NCBI GenBank assembly: GCA_964580585.1
Contig: CAZOKZ010000077.1
Location: 1 to 20,918 of the forward strand
DNA length: 20,918 nucleotides
Origin: CAZOKZ01 sp964580585
GTDB lineage: Bacteria; Sumerlaeota; Sumerlaeia; SLMS01; JAHLLQ01
Direction of reading: 5' to 3'
Made by a program: the position numbers and the translations under genes. Below the pieces are notes generated by a model that searched no databases, was not told the DNA's origin, and saw only the letters and a list, made by a program, of their open reading frames with translations. Positions 1 through 7,055 of this stretch are shown piece after piece. Position 1 is the stretch's first letter, and each line of letters starts with the position of its first letter.

Positions 1-638
1 CATATACTTACAAAAACCAGACAGCAAAAGGACGGTTCCTGGTAAACGTCGGTGGCAGTTCACGCTCGCAATACAGTGTGAAACTGAAAGGTTCCTTCGA
101 TGCATTGCAAAGCATAGAACCCACCGGCATCAAAGTAGCCTGCGGAGACTATAACGATGAAACGATCATCAAAAACAGAGCGGACGAAATCGGTTCGGAA
201 TTCACGCTTGCCAAAGACAGCTCGTTAGAACCGGAATTTTTTGTGGACGCGCTGATCGTTCAACGTCGTCTGGATAAACCCGATTCCGATTCCATCCGAC
301 TATCGGGACGTTTGAGCGGCTGTGCAGAATTGAATCCCGAAGAGGATACGCTTATTGTCAGCCTGGGTTTCCTCACTATTGAAATCCCTCCTGGTGCTTG
401 GGAAACAAACGAGAAGGGAACCATACTGGTCGCCAAAGGTTCGCTCGGTGGTCGCTCGAATTATGTTCTCAAAATAAATAATGAGAAACACACTCTATCC
501 TTGAGTGCGAAAAATTTAAGCCTCCAGGATATTACATCGGAAATATCCATTGGAATCAGTTACGGTTTGCTTGCCCGGATAAACACCCTGATTCTGAACA
601 AAAGCTCAAATGGTCACTTGGAGCGTTATATCTATTAA
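1..638 (+). CDS. C-terminal part of an exported/surface repeat protein (5' end outside window)
   Basis: The frame is open from the first bases of the window (first full codon at position 3) to TAA at 636-638, so this is the 3' end of a longer gene; the ATG at 78 is internal. About 211 residues are visible. The protein repeats itself: a segment around VNVGGSSRSQYSVKLKG (near nt 42-92) returns as VAKGSLGGRSNYVLKIN (near nt 429-479), a spacing of 387 nt or 129 residues. Each unit looks like a beta-rich module, with short motifs such as RLSGRLSG and FLTIEIPPGAW between the copies. No catalytic motif or membrane segment is visible. I do not recognise a named family; a secreted or cell-surface structural protein is an inference from the repeats. 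A strong terminator follows 28 nt after the stop. Confidence 0.75.
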   Translation, partial: YTYKNQTAKGRFLVNVGGSSRSQYSVKLKGSFDALQSIEPTGIKVACGDYNDETIIKNRADEIGSEFTLAKDSSLEPEFFVDALIVQRRLDKPDSDSIRLSGRLSGCAELNPEEDTLIVSLGFLTIEIPPGAWETNEKGTILVAKGSLGGRSNYVLKINNEKHTLSLSAKNLSLQDITSEISIGISYGLLARINTLILNKSSNGHLERYIY

Positions 639-665
639 ATGTAGCCCATCGTTGAATACTACACG

Positions 666-702
666 CCGGGTGTGAAGACACAATTTTCACACCCGGTTTT
701 TC
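666..702 (+). terminator. Rho-independent terminator
   Basis: An 11-bp perfect stem (CCGGGTGTGAA at 666-676 pairing with TTCACACCCGG at 686-696) with a 9-nt loop is followed directly by TTTTTCT. It ends the upstream repeat-protein gene. Confidence 0.88.
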
Positions 703-704
703 TA

Positions 705-809
705 TACAACGGAATTGGTTACAAAACGACCAATGTCGAAACCGTCTCGCTGAGCGTCAACCCAGGAGAGCAAACTATTCCAGCCAATGGGGAAAAGGCA
801 AAGTTGTGA
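705..809 (+). pseudogene. Short coding-like remnant downstream of the terminator
   Basis: One plus frame reads as plausible protein (including VETVSLSVNPGEQTIP) for 34 codons to TGA at 807-809, but it has no start codon or ribosome site and sits directly behind a terminator. It may be the tail of a lost neighbour. The evidence is only the protein-like composition of a short open frame, so it could be chance. The remainder of the 639-950 gap holds a 14-bp palindrome and two hairpins, listed separately. Confidence 0.25.
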
Positions 810-810
810 G

Positions 811-824
811 TATGACCGGTCATA
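811..824. repeat. Perfect 14-bp palindrome
   Basis: TATGACCGGTCATA is fully self-complementary with no loop. It lies between two convergent transcription units, so an operator role is not obvious. Function unknown. Confidence 0.4.
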
Positions 825-841
825 GAGATGTACCAGCATGG

Positions 842-866
842 AAAAATATCGCCCGGGGCGATTTTT
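842..866 (-). terminator. Bidirectional terminator-like hairpin
   Basis: A 6-bp GC-rich stem (ATCGCC at 848-853 with GGCGAT at 857-862) has TTTTT on its plus-strand side and AAAAA at 842-846 on the other, giving a U-tract in either direction. It would close the minus-strand exporter operon, about 90 nt beyond its last stop, and could also stop readthrough from the left. Confidence 0.55.
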
Positions 867-898
867 CAAAAATATAAAATCGTCTGTGTTGAATCATG

Positions 899-923
899 GG
901 CTTCGCCCCAGAAGGGCGAAGCC
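899..923 (-). terminator. Strong hairpin after the exporter operon
   Basis: A perfect 10-bp stem (GGCTTCGCCC / GGGCGAAGCC) with a 5-nt loop lies 27 nt downstream of the minus-strand stop at 951. It has no adjacent U-tract, so it may be an RNA-stabilising 3' stem or the first half of a tandem terminator with the hairpin at 842-866. Confidence 0.4.
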
Positions 924-950
924 TTGAGACTCATGCGTCGGCTTCAGATC

Positions 951-1493
951 TTAGTTGGCAAGCACCGCGACGTTGCTTGCATCGACGATGAAGACCGCGT
1001 CGTTTGATTCGCGGACTTTTCCGCTGACGGTTACCTTGGCGCCTGGGACGAGTCCATTCTCTCCTTTCAAATTAACGCGTAAAATTTGGCCGTCAGGATC
1101 GACGACTTGAACGCTGGCACTATTCGCACCGATCTCGTTCTTCGGAACACAACAAGCGTCCCATGGTATCGAACATTCGTCGCCGCACGCGGGCGCTTTT
1201 TCCATGTCGGTCATGACGAATAATGCGCGTCCTTCGGTGAACGGTTCCGCGCGCCCGCCGATGTAACCGGTGAAGGCAATTGTGTCGCCGGGTTTTGCAT
1301 TCGCGCGCGCTTCGTGCAGTGGGATGGCATCCGTGGGTTGTTGGCTGAGGAAAAACTCGTCTGGCAAACTTGCGGTTTCCACGGATTGGTTGGTTGCGGT
1401 TTGAGCGGAGGGGCTGCTTTTGGGTGCTTCCTGGCTGCAGGATGCAATCGTCAACGTTGTGGCGAGCAGGCAAGCAATGGGTGTGGTTTTCAT
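951..1493 (-). CDS. Cysteine-containing OB-fold-like lipoprotein
   Basis: A 180-residue exported lipoprotein. The start is the ATG at 1493, preceded by AGGAGA about 6 nt upstream; a longer in-frame extension exists but runs through the neighbouring permease gene. The N-terminus has a short charged start, a hydrophobic core and the lipobox IAS-C, so the mature protein should begin at Cys19 and be lipid-anchored. After a linker, residues from about 70 onward (PGDTIAFTGYIGG, then KVTVSGKVRESNDAVFIVDAS) alternate short beta strands like an OB-fold. The central motif CGDECSIPWDACC holds four cysteines and could bind a metal or form disulfides. It lies 29 nt after the permease gene and is the last gene of the operon. 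The exact family is not named; linkage to the exporter is inferred from operon context. Confidence 0.8.
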   Translation of the reverse strand: MKTTPIACLLATTLTIASCSQEAPKSSPSAQTATNQSVETASLPDEFFLSQQPTDAIPLHEARANAKPGDTIAFTGYIGGRAEPFTEGRALFVMTDMEKAPACGDECSIPWDACCVPKNEIGANSASVQVVDPDGQILRVNLKGENGLVPGAKVTVSGKVRESNDAVFIVDASNVAVLAN

Positions 1494-1522
1494 GTTTCGT
1501 CTCCTGTGAGTAATCGAATGGA

Positions 1523-2689
1523 TTAAAGTGATTTGAGTGCTTCGGGAATGGGCATGCGCAGGCATCGCCACGCGGGTGGCAGTGCGCCGACGATGCCGAG
1601 AAGAACACCGATTGCTCCGCCAGATGCCAGAACGGTGCTGTTGAGCGTTAGTTGGAAAACGCCCATGGAGTAGGAGATTGCAATGCCGTCGAGAAATACC
1701 TTGGCGATGGCGAGTGCCACAAACAACGCAACGGATGCGGAAAGCAATGTTTCCTGGATCAGGCTGAGAACGATGGCGCGGCGTGAAAATCCAAGCGATT
1801 GCAACATGGCTAGTTCGCGCACACGCGCGGAAAACGCGCTGTACAACGTGTTGAGCCCGCCCAGGATTCCCGCAAGCGCGATCAAGACGGCGGTTGTCCA
1901 GATCATGATGCGAATGGGGCGGAAAAAACGCACCAGCGACGCATAATAATCGGCTTCCGGCATGGCGGTCAGTTCCAGGTCGATTCGCATTTTTGTAAAG
2001 GCGTCCACATCGGCAAACTCTGCGTCCCCCAGAGAAAGAACCACACACGATAATCCATCGCGTTTCGTGGCGACTTGCAAATCCGTCAGCGGGGTCCACA
2101 GTTCGGCGTCCATCACGGTGCCGCGGGCTTGAAAACGACCGACGATGATCCATGGCTGATTTTCGAACCAGAGCGATTCGCCCAATGCGAGTTTCGATTC
2201 AGGCAGACCGAGTTTTTCCGCCGCCAGACTGCCCGCAATCAGTTCGTTTGCTCCTTGGCGCGGTGTGCGTCCCTCGATCATCTCGACGCGATCATGCACC
2301 AGAAAGGCACCGGGAGTAATTCCACGCACAATGGCGCGCAATTCTCGGTCGGATTCTCTTTCGGGAAAGAAAATTAACGCGGAAACGATTTCGGGCGAAA
2401 TGCAGGCAACGTCACCAATTGTGAGAATTCCTGGCAGGCTGGCTTGAATCACCCCCGGAGCGGACGAAGGGATTTCGCTTCGCTCGATGCTTTCTTCGCT
2501 TCCCGTGGCGAGCAGCAGAACGTTCTTGGAATCGTGATGGATGCTCAGGGAAGAGCGCATGCCTTCGACAAAAGCCGCCGCCGCTATAATTAACAAGACG
2601 ACCAGCGCGTTTCCCACAAGGATCGTGAGGAAACGACGTGGAGAGCGTCCCAGATTGCGTACTGCATAATCGAAAGGAATCAGTTGCAT
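1523..2689 (-). CDS. FtsX/MacB-type ABC exporter permease (second)
   Basis: A 388-residue inner-membrane permease. It has the FtsX layout: one N-terminal transmembrane helix (about residues 20-42, FLTILVGNALVVLLIIAAAA), a large extracytoplasmic domain (about 45-260), then three C-terminal helices beginning near PIRIMIWTTAVLIALAGILGG. The RELAMLQSLGFSRRAIVLSLI segment is the cytoplasmic coupling region typical of this family, and the end MPIPEALKSL is also typical. The start is ATG 2689, two bases after the upstream permease stop, so the two are translationally coupled; a longer frame to 3073 would overlap that gene and is rejected. It should pair with the first permease as a heterodimer energised by the adjacent ATPase. 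The substrate is not readable from sequence. Confidence 0.9.
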   Translation of the reverse strand: MQLIPFDYAVRNLGRSPRRFLTILVGNALVVLLIIAAAAFVEGMRSSLSIHHDSKNVLLLATGSEESIERSEIPSSAPGVIQASLPGILTIGDVACISPEIVSALIFFPERESDRELRAIVRGITPGAFLVHDRVEMIEGRTPRQGANELIAGSLAAEKLGLPESKLALGESLWFENQPWIIVGRFQARGTVMDAELWTPLTDLQVATKRDGLSCVVLSLGDAEFADVDAFTKMRIDLELTAMPEADYYASLVRFFRPIRIMIWTTAVLIALAGILGGLNTLYSAFSARVRELAMLQSLGFSRRAIVLSLIQETLLSASVALFVALAIAKVFLDGIAISYSMGVFQLTLNSTVLASGGAIGVLLGIVGALPPAWRCLRMPIPEALKSL

Positions 2690-2691
2690 CG

Positions 2692-3834
2692 TCACACCGC
2701 CCTGAACGCTTCGGCAGTCGATAAACGCGCCGCACGAATCGCTGGCAACATTCCCGCTCCAATGCCAATACCGGCGCACAGCGTCATCCCGATCACGACG
2801 GTCAACGCGTTGGCCTGGATCATGACGCTTAGTCCCTCGACCGAGAAGGTGAATTGACCCAGCCAGGAAACCAGTACCGTGATCAGCACACCGACGATTC
2901 CACCCAGCAAACTGAGGCACAGGCTTTCCGTAACCACCAACCGTGCGATTAGTCCTTCGGAATATCCCAAGGTTTGCATGACGGCGTGATCGGTGATGCG
3001 GTCCTGGACGGAAATGGAAATGGCGTTGGCAACAAGAGCGAAAATGGCGATGAGGCTTCCGAGACCAAGCCAACTGGCAAATTCTACCAATTGAATAATA
3101 TCGGTAACGGCGCGCGCGACGAATGCTTTTTCGGAAGAGGTCCAGGTGGGGGCTTGCGAATGGGCGAATTCTTCGTCGATTCGAGCGGCGACTTCGTCCA
3201 ATTGGTGGGGGTCTGTCACCCGTACATTAAATTGGGTGACGATGCCTTCTTTGTTGCCTGCGGCGCGTTGTAAAAAATCCAAATGGACGTAGGCGACATT
3301 TTGATCCTGAGGGTTTTTGGATTGGAGAATTCCGGCGACGCTAACCGTGATGCCCGCCGCATCGAATCGATCGCCCACTGAAAGCCCGCGTCGTTCTGCC
3401 AGGCGTTCGCCCAAGAGCGCCGCATCGTTCCGGCGTGTCCAGTCTTCGATTGAACCGCTCAGCAATATAAAGTCAGCCGATTGCACACTGTCTTCCAGCA
3501 CGCCGCGGAACGTGACCACATCGAGCGATGCGCGACAGTTGTTGACGACGATTTGCATGGGCGTGACGCTGGCGACTCCGGGAATCGAAGCGATGGCGCG
3601 TGTGTAGTCCTGGGGAAGTTCGCTGGTGAAAGGACAAAACCGATTTTCGCGGTACACGACCAACATGGTTTCTTCCGCCGTCTCTCGCGTGGCGGCGGCA
3701 ACGCCCGAACGCATGGCCTGGACCGCGCAAAACAAGAACATCGCTGTGGCGATACCCGTCAGCGTAAGGAGCGTCCGCGCCCGGTGGCGTATTATGTATT
3801 TAAACGTGAGTGGAATCATGCGCAAAGGAATCAT
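2692..3834 (-). CDS. FtsX/MacB-type ABC exporter permease (first)
   Basis: A 380-residue inner-membrane permease with the same four-helix plan: an N-terminal helix (ARTLLTLTGIATAMFLFCAV), a periplasmic domain of about 220 residues, and three C-terminal helices. The extracytoplasmic domain carries two cysteines at distinctive places, ENRFCPF and VVNNCRASLD, which could form a disulfide. The DHAVMQTLGYSEGLIARLVV stretch is the FtsX coupling region. The ATG at 3834 overlaps the ATPase stop as ATGA; a second in-frame ATG lies five codons downstream. Reading on to 3939 would intrude into the ATPase gene and is not needed. It is a paralogue, not a duplicate, of the following permease, implying an asymmetric (LolCE- or heteromeric MacB-like) membrane pair. 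Confidence 0.9.
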   Translation of the reverse strand: MIPLRMIPLTFKYIIRHRARTLLTLTGIATAMFLFCAVQAMRSGVAAATRETAEETMLVVYRENRFCPFTSELPQDYTRAIASIPGVASVTPMQIVVNNCRASLDVVTFRGVLEDSVQSADFILLSGSIEDWTRRNDAALLGERLAERRGLSVGDRFDAAGITVSVAGILQSKNPQDQNVAYVHLDFLQRAAGNKEGIVTQFNVRVTDPHQLDEVAARIDEEFAHSQAPTWTSSEKAFVARAVTDIIQLVEFASWLGLGSLIAIFALVANAISISVQDRITDHAVMQTLGYSEGLIARLVVTESLCLSLLGGIVGVLITVLVSWLGQFTFSVEGLSVMIQANALTVVIGMTLCAGIGIGAGMLPAIRAARLSTAEAFRAV

Positions 3835-4520
3835 CCGACGACCTCCACTTGTTCCACCAGGCGTCCCTTTTCCAAATGCAGCGTTCGGCTGGCATATTCC
3901 GTGGCGTGCGGGTCGTGCGTTACCATGACCAGCGTGCATTCGACCTCGGTTGTCAGGTTTTGCAGGAGCGAAAGAATTTCATGCGCCGACGACTTGTCCA
4001 GATCGCCCGTCGGTTCGTCAGCCACGATGATTTTCGGATCCGTCACAATGGCGCGTGCAATCGCCACGCGTTGTTCCTGGCCACCGGAAAGTTGACGCGG
4101 GTAATGATCGTGCCGGTCGGCGATCCCAACCAGATTCAAGGCGTTGGCTACCCGTTGATGGCGTTCTTTGCGCGACAGGGGATGTAGTAAAAGCGGCAGT
4201 TCGACGTTTTCGTATGCCGTCAGAACGGGGACCAAATTGTAAAGTTGGAAAATATACCCGACGTGATCGCGGCGCCAGGTTGCCAATGCCGAACGGGATA
4301 ACGTGGCAATGTTTCGTCCCGCCACATGCAGCTCGCCCGACGTGGGACGATCAATGCCCGCGATCAGGTTGAGCAATGTCGTTTTGCCGCTGCCCGACGG
4401 TCCCATGAGGGCCAGAAATTCACCTGCGGCAACGTCGAGATCCAACCGGTCGAGCGGGATAATTTCCTGATCGCCGCGCCGATAGATGCGCGTTAATTGT
4501 CTGCATTCGATAAAGGCCAT
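3831..4520 (-). CDS. MacB/LolD-type ABC exporter ATPase
   Basis: A complete 229-residue nucleotide-binding subunit. Visible motifs: Walker A GPSGSGKT (residues 40-47), Q-loop at YIFQLYNLVPVLTAYENV (about 89-106), ABC signature LSGGQEQR (144-151), Walker B IIVADEPTGDLD (164-175) and the H-loop MVTHD (H202). The FQxxNLxPxLTAxENVxLP and PTGDLD patterns are those of the LolD/MacB/DevA class that energises FtsX-type permeases. The start ATG 4520 is preceded by GGAAAGGGG and lies one base after the adaptor stop; an upstream extension to 4649 would overlap the adaptor and is discarded. Its stop overlaps the first permease start (ATGA). Confidence 0.95.
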   Translation of the reverse strand: MAFIECRQLTRIYRRGDQEIIPLDRLDLDVAAGEFLALMGPSGSGKTTLLNLIAGIDRPTSGELHVAGRNIATLSRSALATWRRDHVGYIFQLYNLVPVLTAYENVELPLLLHPLSRKERHQRVANALNLVGIADRHDHYPRQLSGGQEQRVAIARAIVTDPKIIVADEPTGDLDKSSAHEILSLLQNLTTEVECTLVMVTHDPHATEYASRTLHLEKGRLVEQVEVVG

Positions 4521-4521
4521 T

Positions 4522-6030
4522 TTATTCGCCCCTTTCCTGGCGTACGCGCACGCGGTCGCCATCGTTGAGCGTTGAATCCGAAGAAACGATGAGGTAATCG
4601 CCCGGCTGCAATCCGTCTGCGATTTCCAACCAATCGTTGTTTTGTGCACCCGTCAGCGTGATGGTTCGCTTCGCCGCATGGCCTTCTTCACCGTCGAATT
4701 TCGACACGACCCATGCCGTATTTTCGGAAATACCCGATTCGTGGGCGAATACTGAGAGCCCCATTGGTGCCCGGGAAGAGTCGGAAGTCGTTTGCCTTGC
4801 CAGAAAACGAACGCGCGCCAGCATATCGGGTTTGAGTTCCGGCGCGGGGTCTTCGATGGCGACCTTTACTTCCAACGTGTTTTTTTGAATGTCGGCAAGA
4901 TTGGTGATACGGGAAACCTTTCCAGCGAAAACGCGTTCGGGGAGGATTTCCACGACGATTTCAGCCGATTGCCCAACGCCAACTTTCGAGGCATCCGCCA
5001 GCGGGACATCCACCCGCACCTGGAGGTGGGCTGGGTCGTAGAGTTCTGCCACTTGCGACATTTTTGGATTATCGGAACCGGACATGACAACCGATCCCGG
5101 TTCCACCAACCGGCGCATGATGACTCCATCGATGGGGGAGTGGATTTCCAATCGTTCGACACGAAGGCGTGCTTCGTCCAACGCCACTTGGGCAAGCTCC
5201 AGACGGCGTCGTTCTTCCGTGCGAAGCTCCAAATGGCGCTGGGCGGCTTCCTGCTCTGCCCGAACGCGGTCCAATCGCGCACGCAGCTCTTCGATTCGCT
5301 GCTCGACGACGCGCACCCGCGCTGCCTGGGCGTTTGCGGCGGCTTCTGCGGTGTCGAATTCCTCTTCGGAAATCGATCCTTCCGCAACCAAGCCTTTGCG
5401 CCGTTCAAAAATTCGTTGGGCTTCCTTCAGCAGTGCCTTTTCCACGTCAAGGTCGGCTTGGGCGAGTGTCAGGGAAGCTTCTGTTTCTCGAACCGTTGCC
5501 AGAGTTATGGAAGCGTTGCGCTTGGCTTCGATGTTCGCTTCCCACGTTTCTTCAGCGGCTTGCGCTTCGGACTGTGCGCGGCGAAGCGCCAACCGTGCAT
5601 CGTCGTCGATCAACCGGGCAAGCACGTCGTCTTTGGCAACGGCATCGCCTTCGAGGAACAGAACCTCTTCGACCGTTCCGTTGGTCAAGGCAGTGGCATA
5701 AACGAGAAACGGATCGGGTTCGATCCATCCCGCTGCCTGGGCAACCGTCGAACCACTGGTTGATTCGGTTTGAGAAACGGTTTTCGTGAGAGCGGGACGC
5801 TCCACAACCGGAATCGCCACAACATCGATGGCGGGCGTCAGACTGCTTGCAAGGGACCCGGCGAATAACCCAACAAATGCCAGCAAAATCCCCACTGGCA
5901 ACGCCACGCGCGTTCCCCATTTGAAAGAAGGTTCAGGTACAAGGAGTTTTTCTTTTCCGGGAAGTACGGAAAGCGACGATGGTTTTAATACCTTCGCTTC
6001 GCGCGTCCCGTTTAGAGTTGTAACGGACAC
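4522..6030 (-). CDS. HlyD/MacA-type periplasmic adaptor of the ABC exporter
   Basis: A 502-residue membrane-fusion protein. Order: a cytoplasmic N-terminal tail, one transmembrane helix (about 42-65, VALPVGILLAFVGLFAGSLA), a biotinyl/lipoyl half-motif (about 100-145), a long alpha-helical hairpin rich in A, E, R and L (about 146-300), the second lipoyl half (IHSPIDGVIMRRLVEPGSVV), then a beta-barrel and membrane-proximal domain. The long coiled coil suggests it reaches an outer-membrane TolC-like channel, but no such gene is in this operon. The start is GTG 6030 with AGAGAGG upstream; no better ATG precedes the hydrophobic helix. It lies one base upstream of the ATPase gene and 60 nt after the cysteine-rich gene. 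The arrangement adaptor-ATPase-permease-permease resembles DevBCA/MacAB systems. Confidence 0.92.
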   Translation of the reverse strand: MSVTTLNGTREAKVLKPSSLSVLPGKEKLLVPEPSFKWGTRVALPVGILLAFVGLFAGSLASSLTPAIDVVAIPVVERPALTKTVSQTESTSGSTVAQAAGWIEPDPFLVYATALTNGTVEEVLFLEGDAVAKDDVLARLIDDDARLALRRAQSEAQAAEETWEANIEAKRNASITLATVRETEASLTLAQADLDVEKALLKEAQRIFERRKGLVAEGSISEEEFDTAEAAANAQAARVRVVEQRIEELRARLDRVRAEQEAAQRHLELRTEERRRLELAQVALDEARLRVERLEIHSPIDGVIMRRLVEPGSVVMSGSDNPKMSQVAELYDPAHLQVRVDVPLADASKVGVGQSAEIVVEILPERVFAGKVSRITNLADIQKNTLEVKVAIEDPAPELKPDMLARVRFLARQTTSDSSRAPMGLSVFAHESGISENTAWVVSKFDGEEGHAAKRTITLTGAQNNDWLEIADGLQPGDYLIVSSDSTLNDGDRVRVRQERGE

Positions 6031-6090
6031 GGGAAATACCTCTCTGCCATAGGTAGATTCATCATTTCAAGAAATGGAGAAATGACAATC

Positions 6091-6546
6091 TCAGCAGAGA
6101 AGAACTTTGATTTGAAGATGAAGACGCAGATGCGAGAGTTGATCCTGCGGTCGCCATAACCGGTAGGAAATTCCCGTAGCCGAAATCGGCATTGAAGGCG
6201 AATATTCATCCCAAATGCACAGCGTGGTCGTCGGCGACTTGAACGTAAGCGGTAAAACAACTGGCACTATCGAGTCAGGCAATGAATTCCCGCAGCACGC
6301 ACTTGGACATGAATGACGCCCGTCGCACGGGGTATGGGTGGGCTTTTCCTGCGGTTGTTCCTCGTGTGAACAACAGCTCATTGGCGCAACGGGTTTGGGT
6401 GATGGTTGCTGTCTCTCGCAACAACGCGCGGGCGAGGTTTGCAGAATGCACGTCAGGGCAAAAACCAACATCATCCCCATCGCCATTGAACGGCGACAGG
6501 AAACGGATAGCGCGGCTTTCGAAAATGATGTTAGGAACCCGGTCAT
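6091..6546 (-). CDS. Small cysteine-rich exported protein
   Basis: A 151-residue protein. A hydrophobic segment (MAMGMMLVFALTCILQTSPA, about 21-40) looks like a signal peptide after a 20-residue basic lead; the internal Met21 is an alternative start and neither has a strong ribosome site. The exported part begins with three cysteine clusters, CCERQ, SCCSHEEQ and CDGRHSCPSACC, with interspersed histidines and acidic residues, a pattern suited to binding a soft or transition metal. The remaining half has no recognisable motif. It is the first gene of the operon, 60 nt ahead of the adaptor. I do not recognise a named family; similar short Cys/His-rich exported proteins accompany metal-efflux operons, so a metal-handling role is inference. 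Confidence 0.65.
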   Translation of the reverse strand: MTGFLTSFSKAALSVSCRRSMAMGMMLVFALTCILQTSPARCCERQQPSPKPVAPMSCCSHEEQPQEKPTHTPCDGRHSCPSACCGNSLPDSIVPVVLPLTFKSPTTTLCIWDEYSPSMPISATGISYRLWRPQDQLSHLRLHLQIKVLLC

Positions 6547-6584
6547 CGATTGGCAGAACCCAAATCAAGACTTCAACTAGATAG

Positions 6585-6617
6585 ATTCAAATAGAATACC
6601 GATTTTCAGTCAATCGG
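6585..6617 (-). promoter_or_regulatory. Candidate promoter with overlapping inverted repeat upstream of the exporter operon
   Basis: On the minus strand TTGACT (6613-6608) is followed after 17 nt by TTGAAT (6590-6585), a weak sigma-70-like pair about 40 nt upstream of the operon start. The -35 lies inside a perfect inverted repeat, CCGATT (6599-6604) / AATCGG (6612-6617) with a 7-nt spacer, which could be a repressor or activator site. The -10 match is poor, so confidence is low. Confidence 0.3.
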
Positions 6618-6676
6618 ATTTGTCCACGATCATGGCGATTGGGCGTATCTCAACTTTGTTGCCAAAGATTAAAAGA

Positions 6677-6708
6677 TTCACCACAAAGCCACGAAGGTCA
6701 CAAAAAAA
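6677..6708 (+). repeat. CCACAAAGCCACGAAGG-type intergenic repeat unit
   Basis: A purine-patterned stretch (core CCACAAAGCCACGAAGG at 6681-6697) followed by seven A's. It resembles, from memory, a dispersed intergenic repeat of the CACCACGAAGGACACGAAGG kind seen in planctomycete and related genomes. Only one copy is visible in this window. Confidence 0.35.
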
Positions 6709-6850
6709 TGATCGCCGCGGCAAAACCAAAAAGTGCTCCATCGGCGCCCACATGAGAAAACTCCTGCTCATCGCCCGTGCCGTCGTCGTGAGCGGCGAAC
6801 CCTTTGACCTCACAAAAATCGGAACGCAACAATCGACAGTTTCCGCTTGA
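6707..6850 (+). pseudogene. Probable IS110-family transposase C-terminal remnant
   Basis: About 47 codons ending at TGA 6848-6850 read RRGKTKKCSIGAHMRKLL followed by LIARAVVVSGEPFD. This matches the C-terminal pattern of IS110-family transposases as I know it (GKPKKxALxAxMRKLLxIxxAxxxxGxPxD). Nothing upstream in the frame looks like transposase, so only the tail survives. The DEDD catalytic domain and the C-terminal serine region are missing, so it cannot be active. The rest of the 6547-7055 gap shows only the repeat just upstream, a weak GATTGC/GCAATC hairpin (6994-7020), and otherwise nothing recognisable. Confidence 0.6.
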
Positions 6851-7055
6851 AATGGAACACAGTATCTTAGTGGTTTGATTTTTCTCTTTGTTTTGGGTAC
6901 AAACTCAAGATGAGGCCATGACGATTCAACGGAAAAAAATCAGAGTGAAGTGGAACAAATCGGAACGACGCGAACGCCGGATTTTTCAGCCTCGATTGCA
7001 GCATGCAAATTTACGCAATCTATAGCATCTTCAAATTCAATGAACCCATTTCTTC

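Noticed and set aside
1494..2153. N-terminal extension of the lipoprotein frame
   Set aside because: It would overlap the permease gene completely; the lipobox and AGGAGA site fix the start at 1493.
2690..3073. N-terminal extension of the second permease
   Set aside because: It overlaps the first permease; the coupled ATG at 2689 directly precedes a normal FtsX N-terminus.
4792..5763. 323-codon open frame on the plus strand inside the adaptor gene
   Set aside because: Antisense shadow of the HlyD-type gene; its composition is unlike a protein family and the adaptor motifs are clear on the minus strand.
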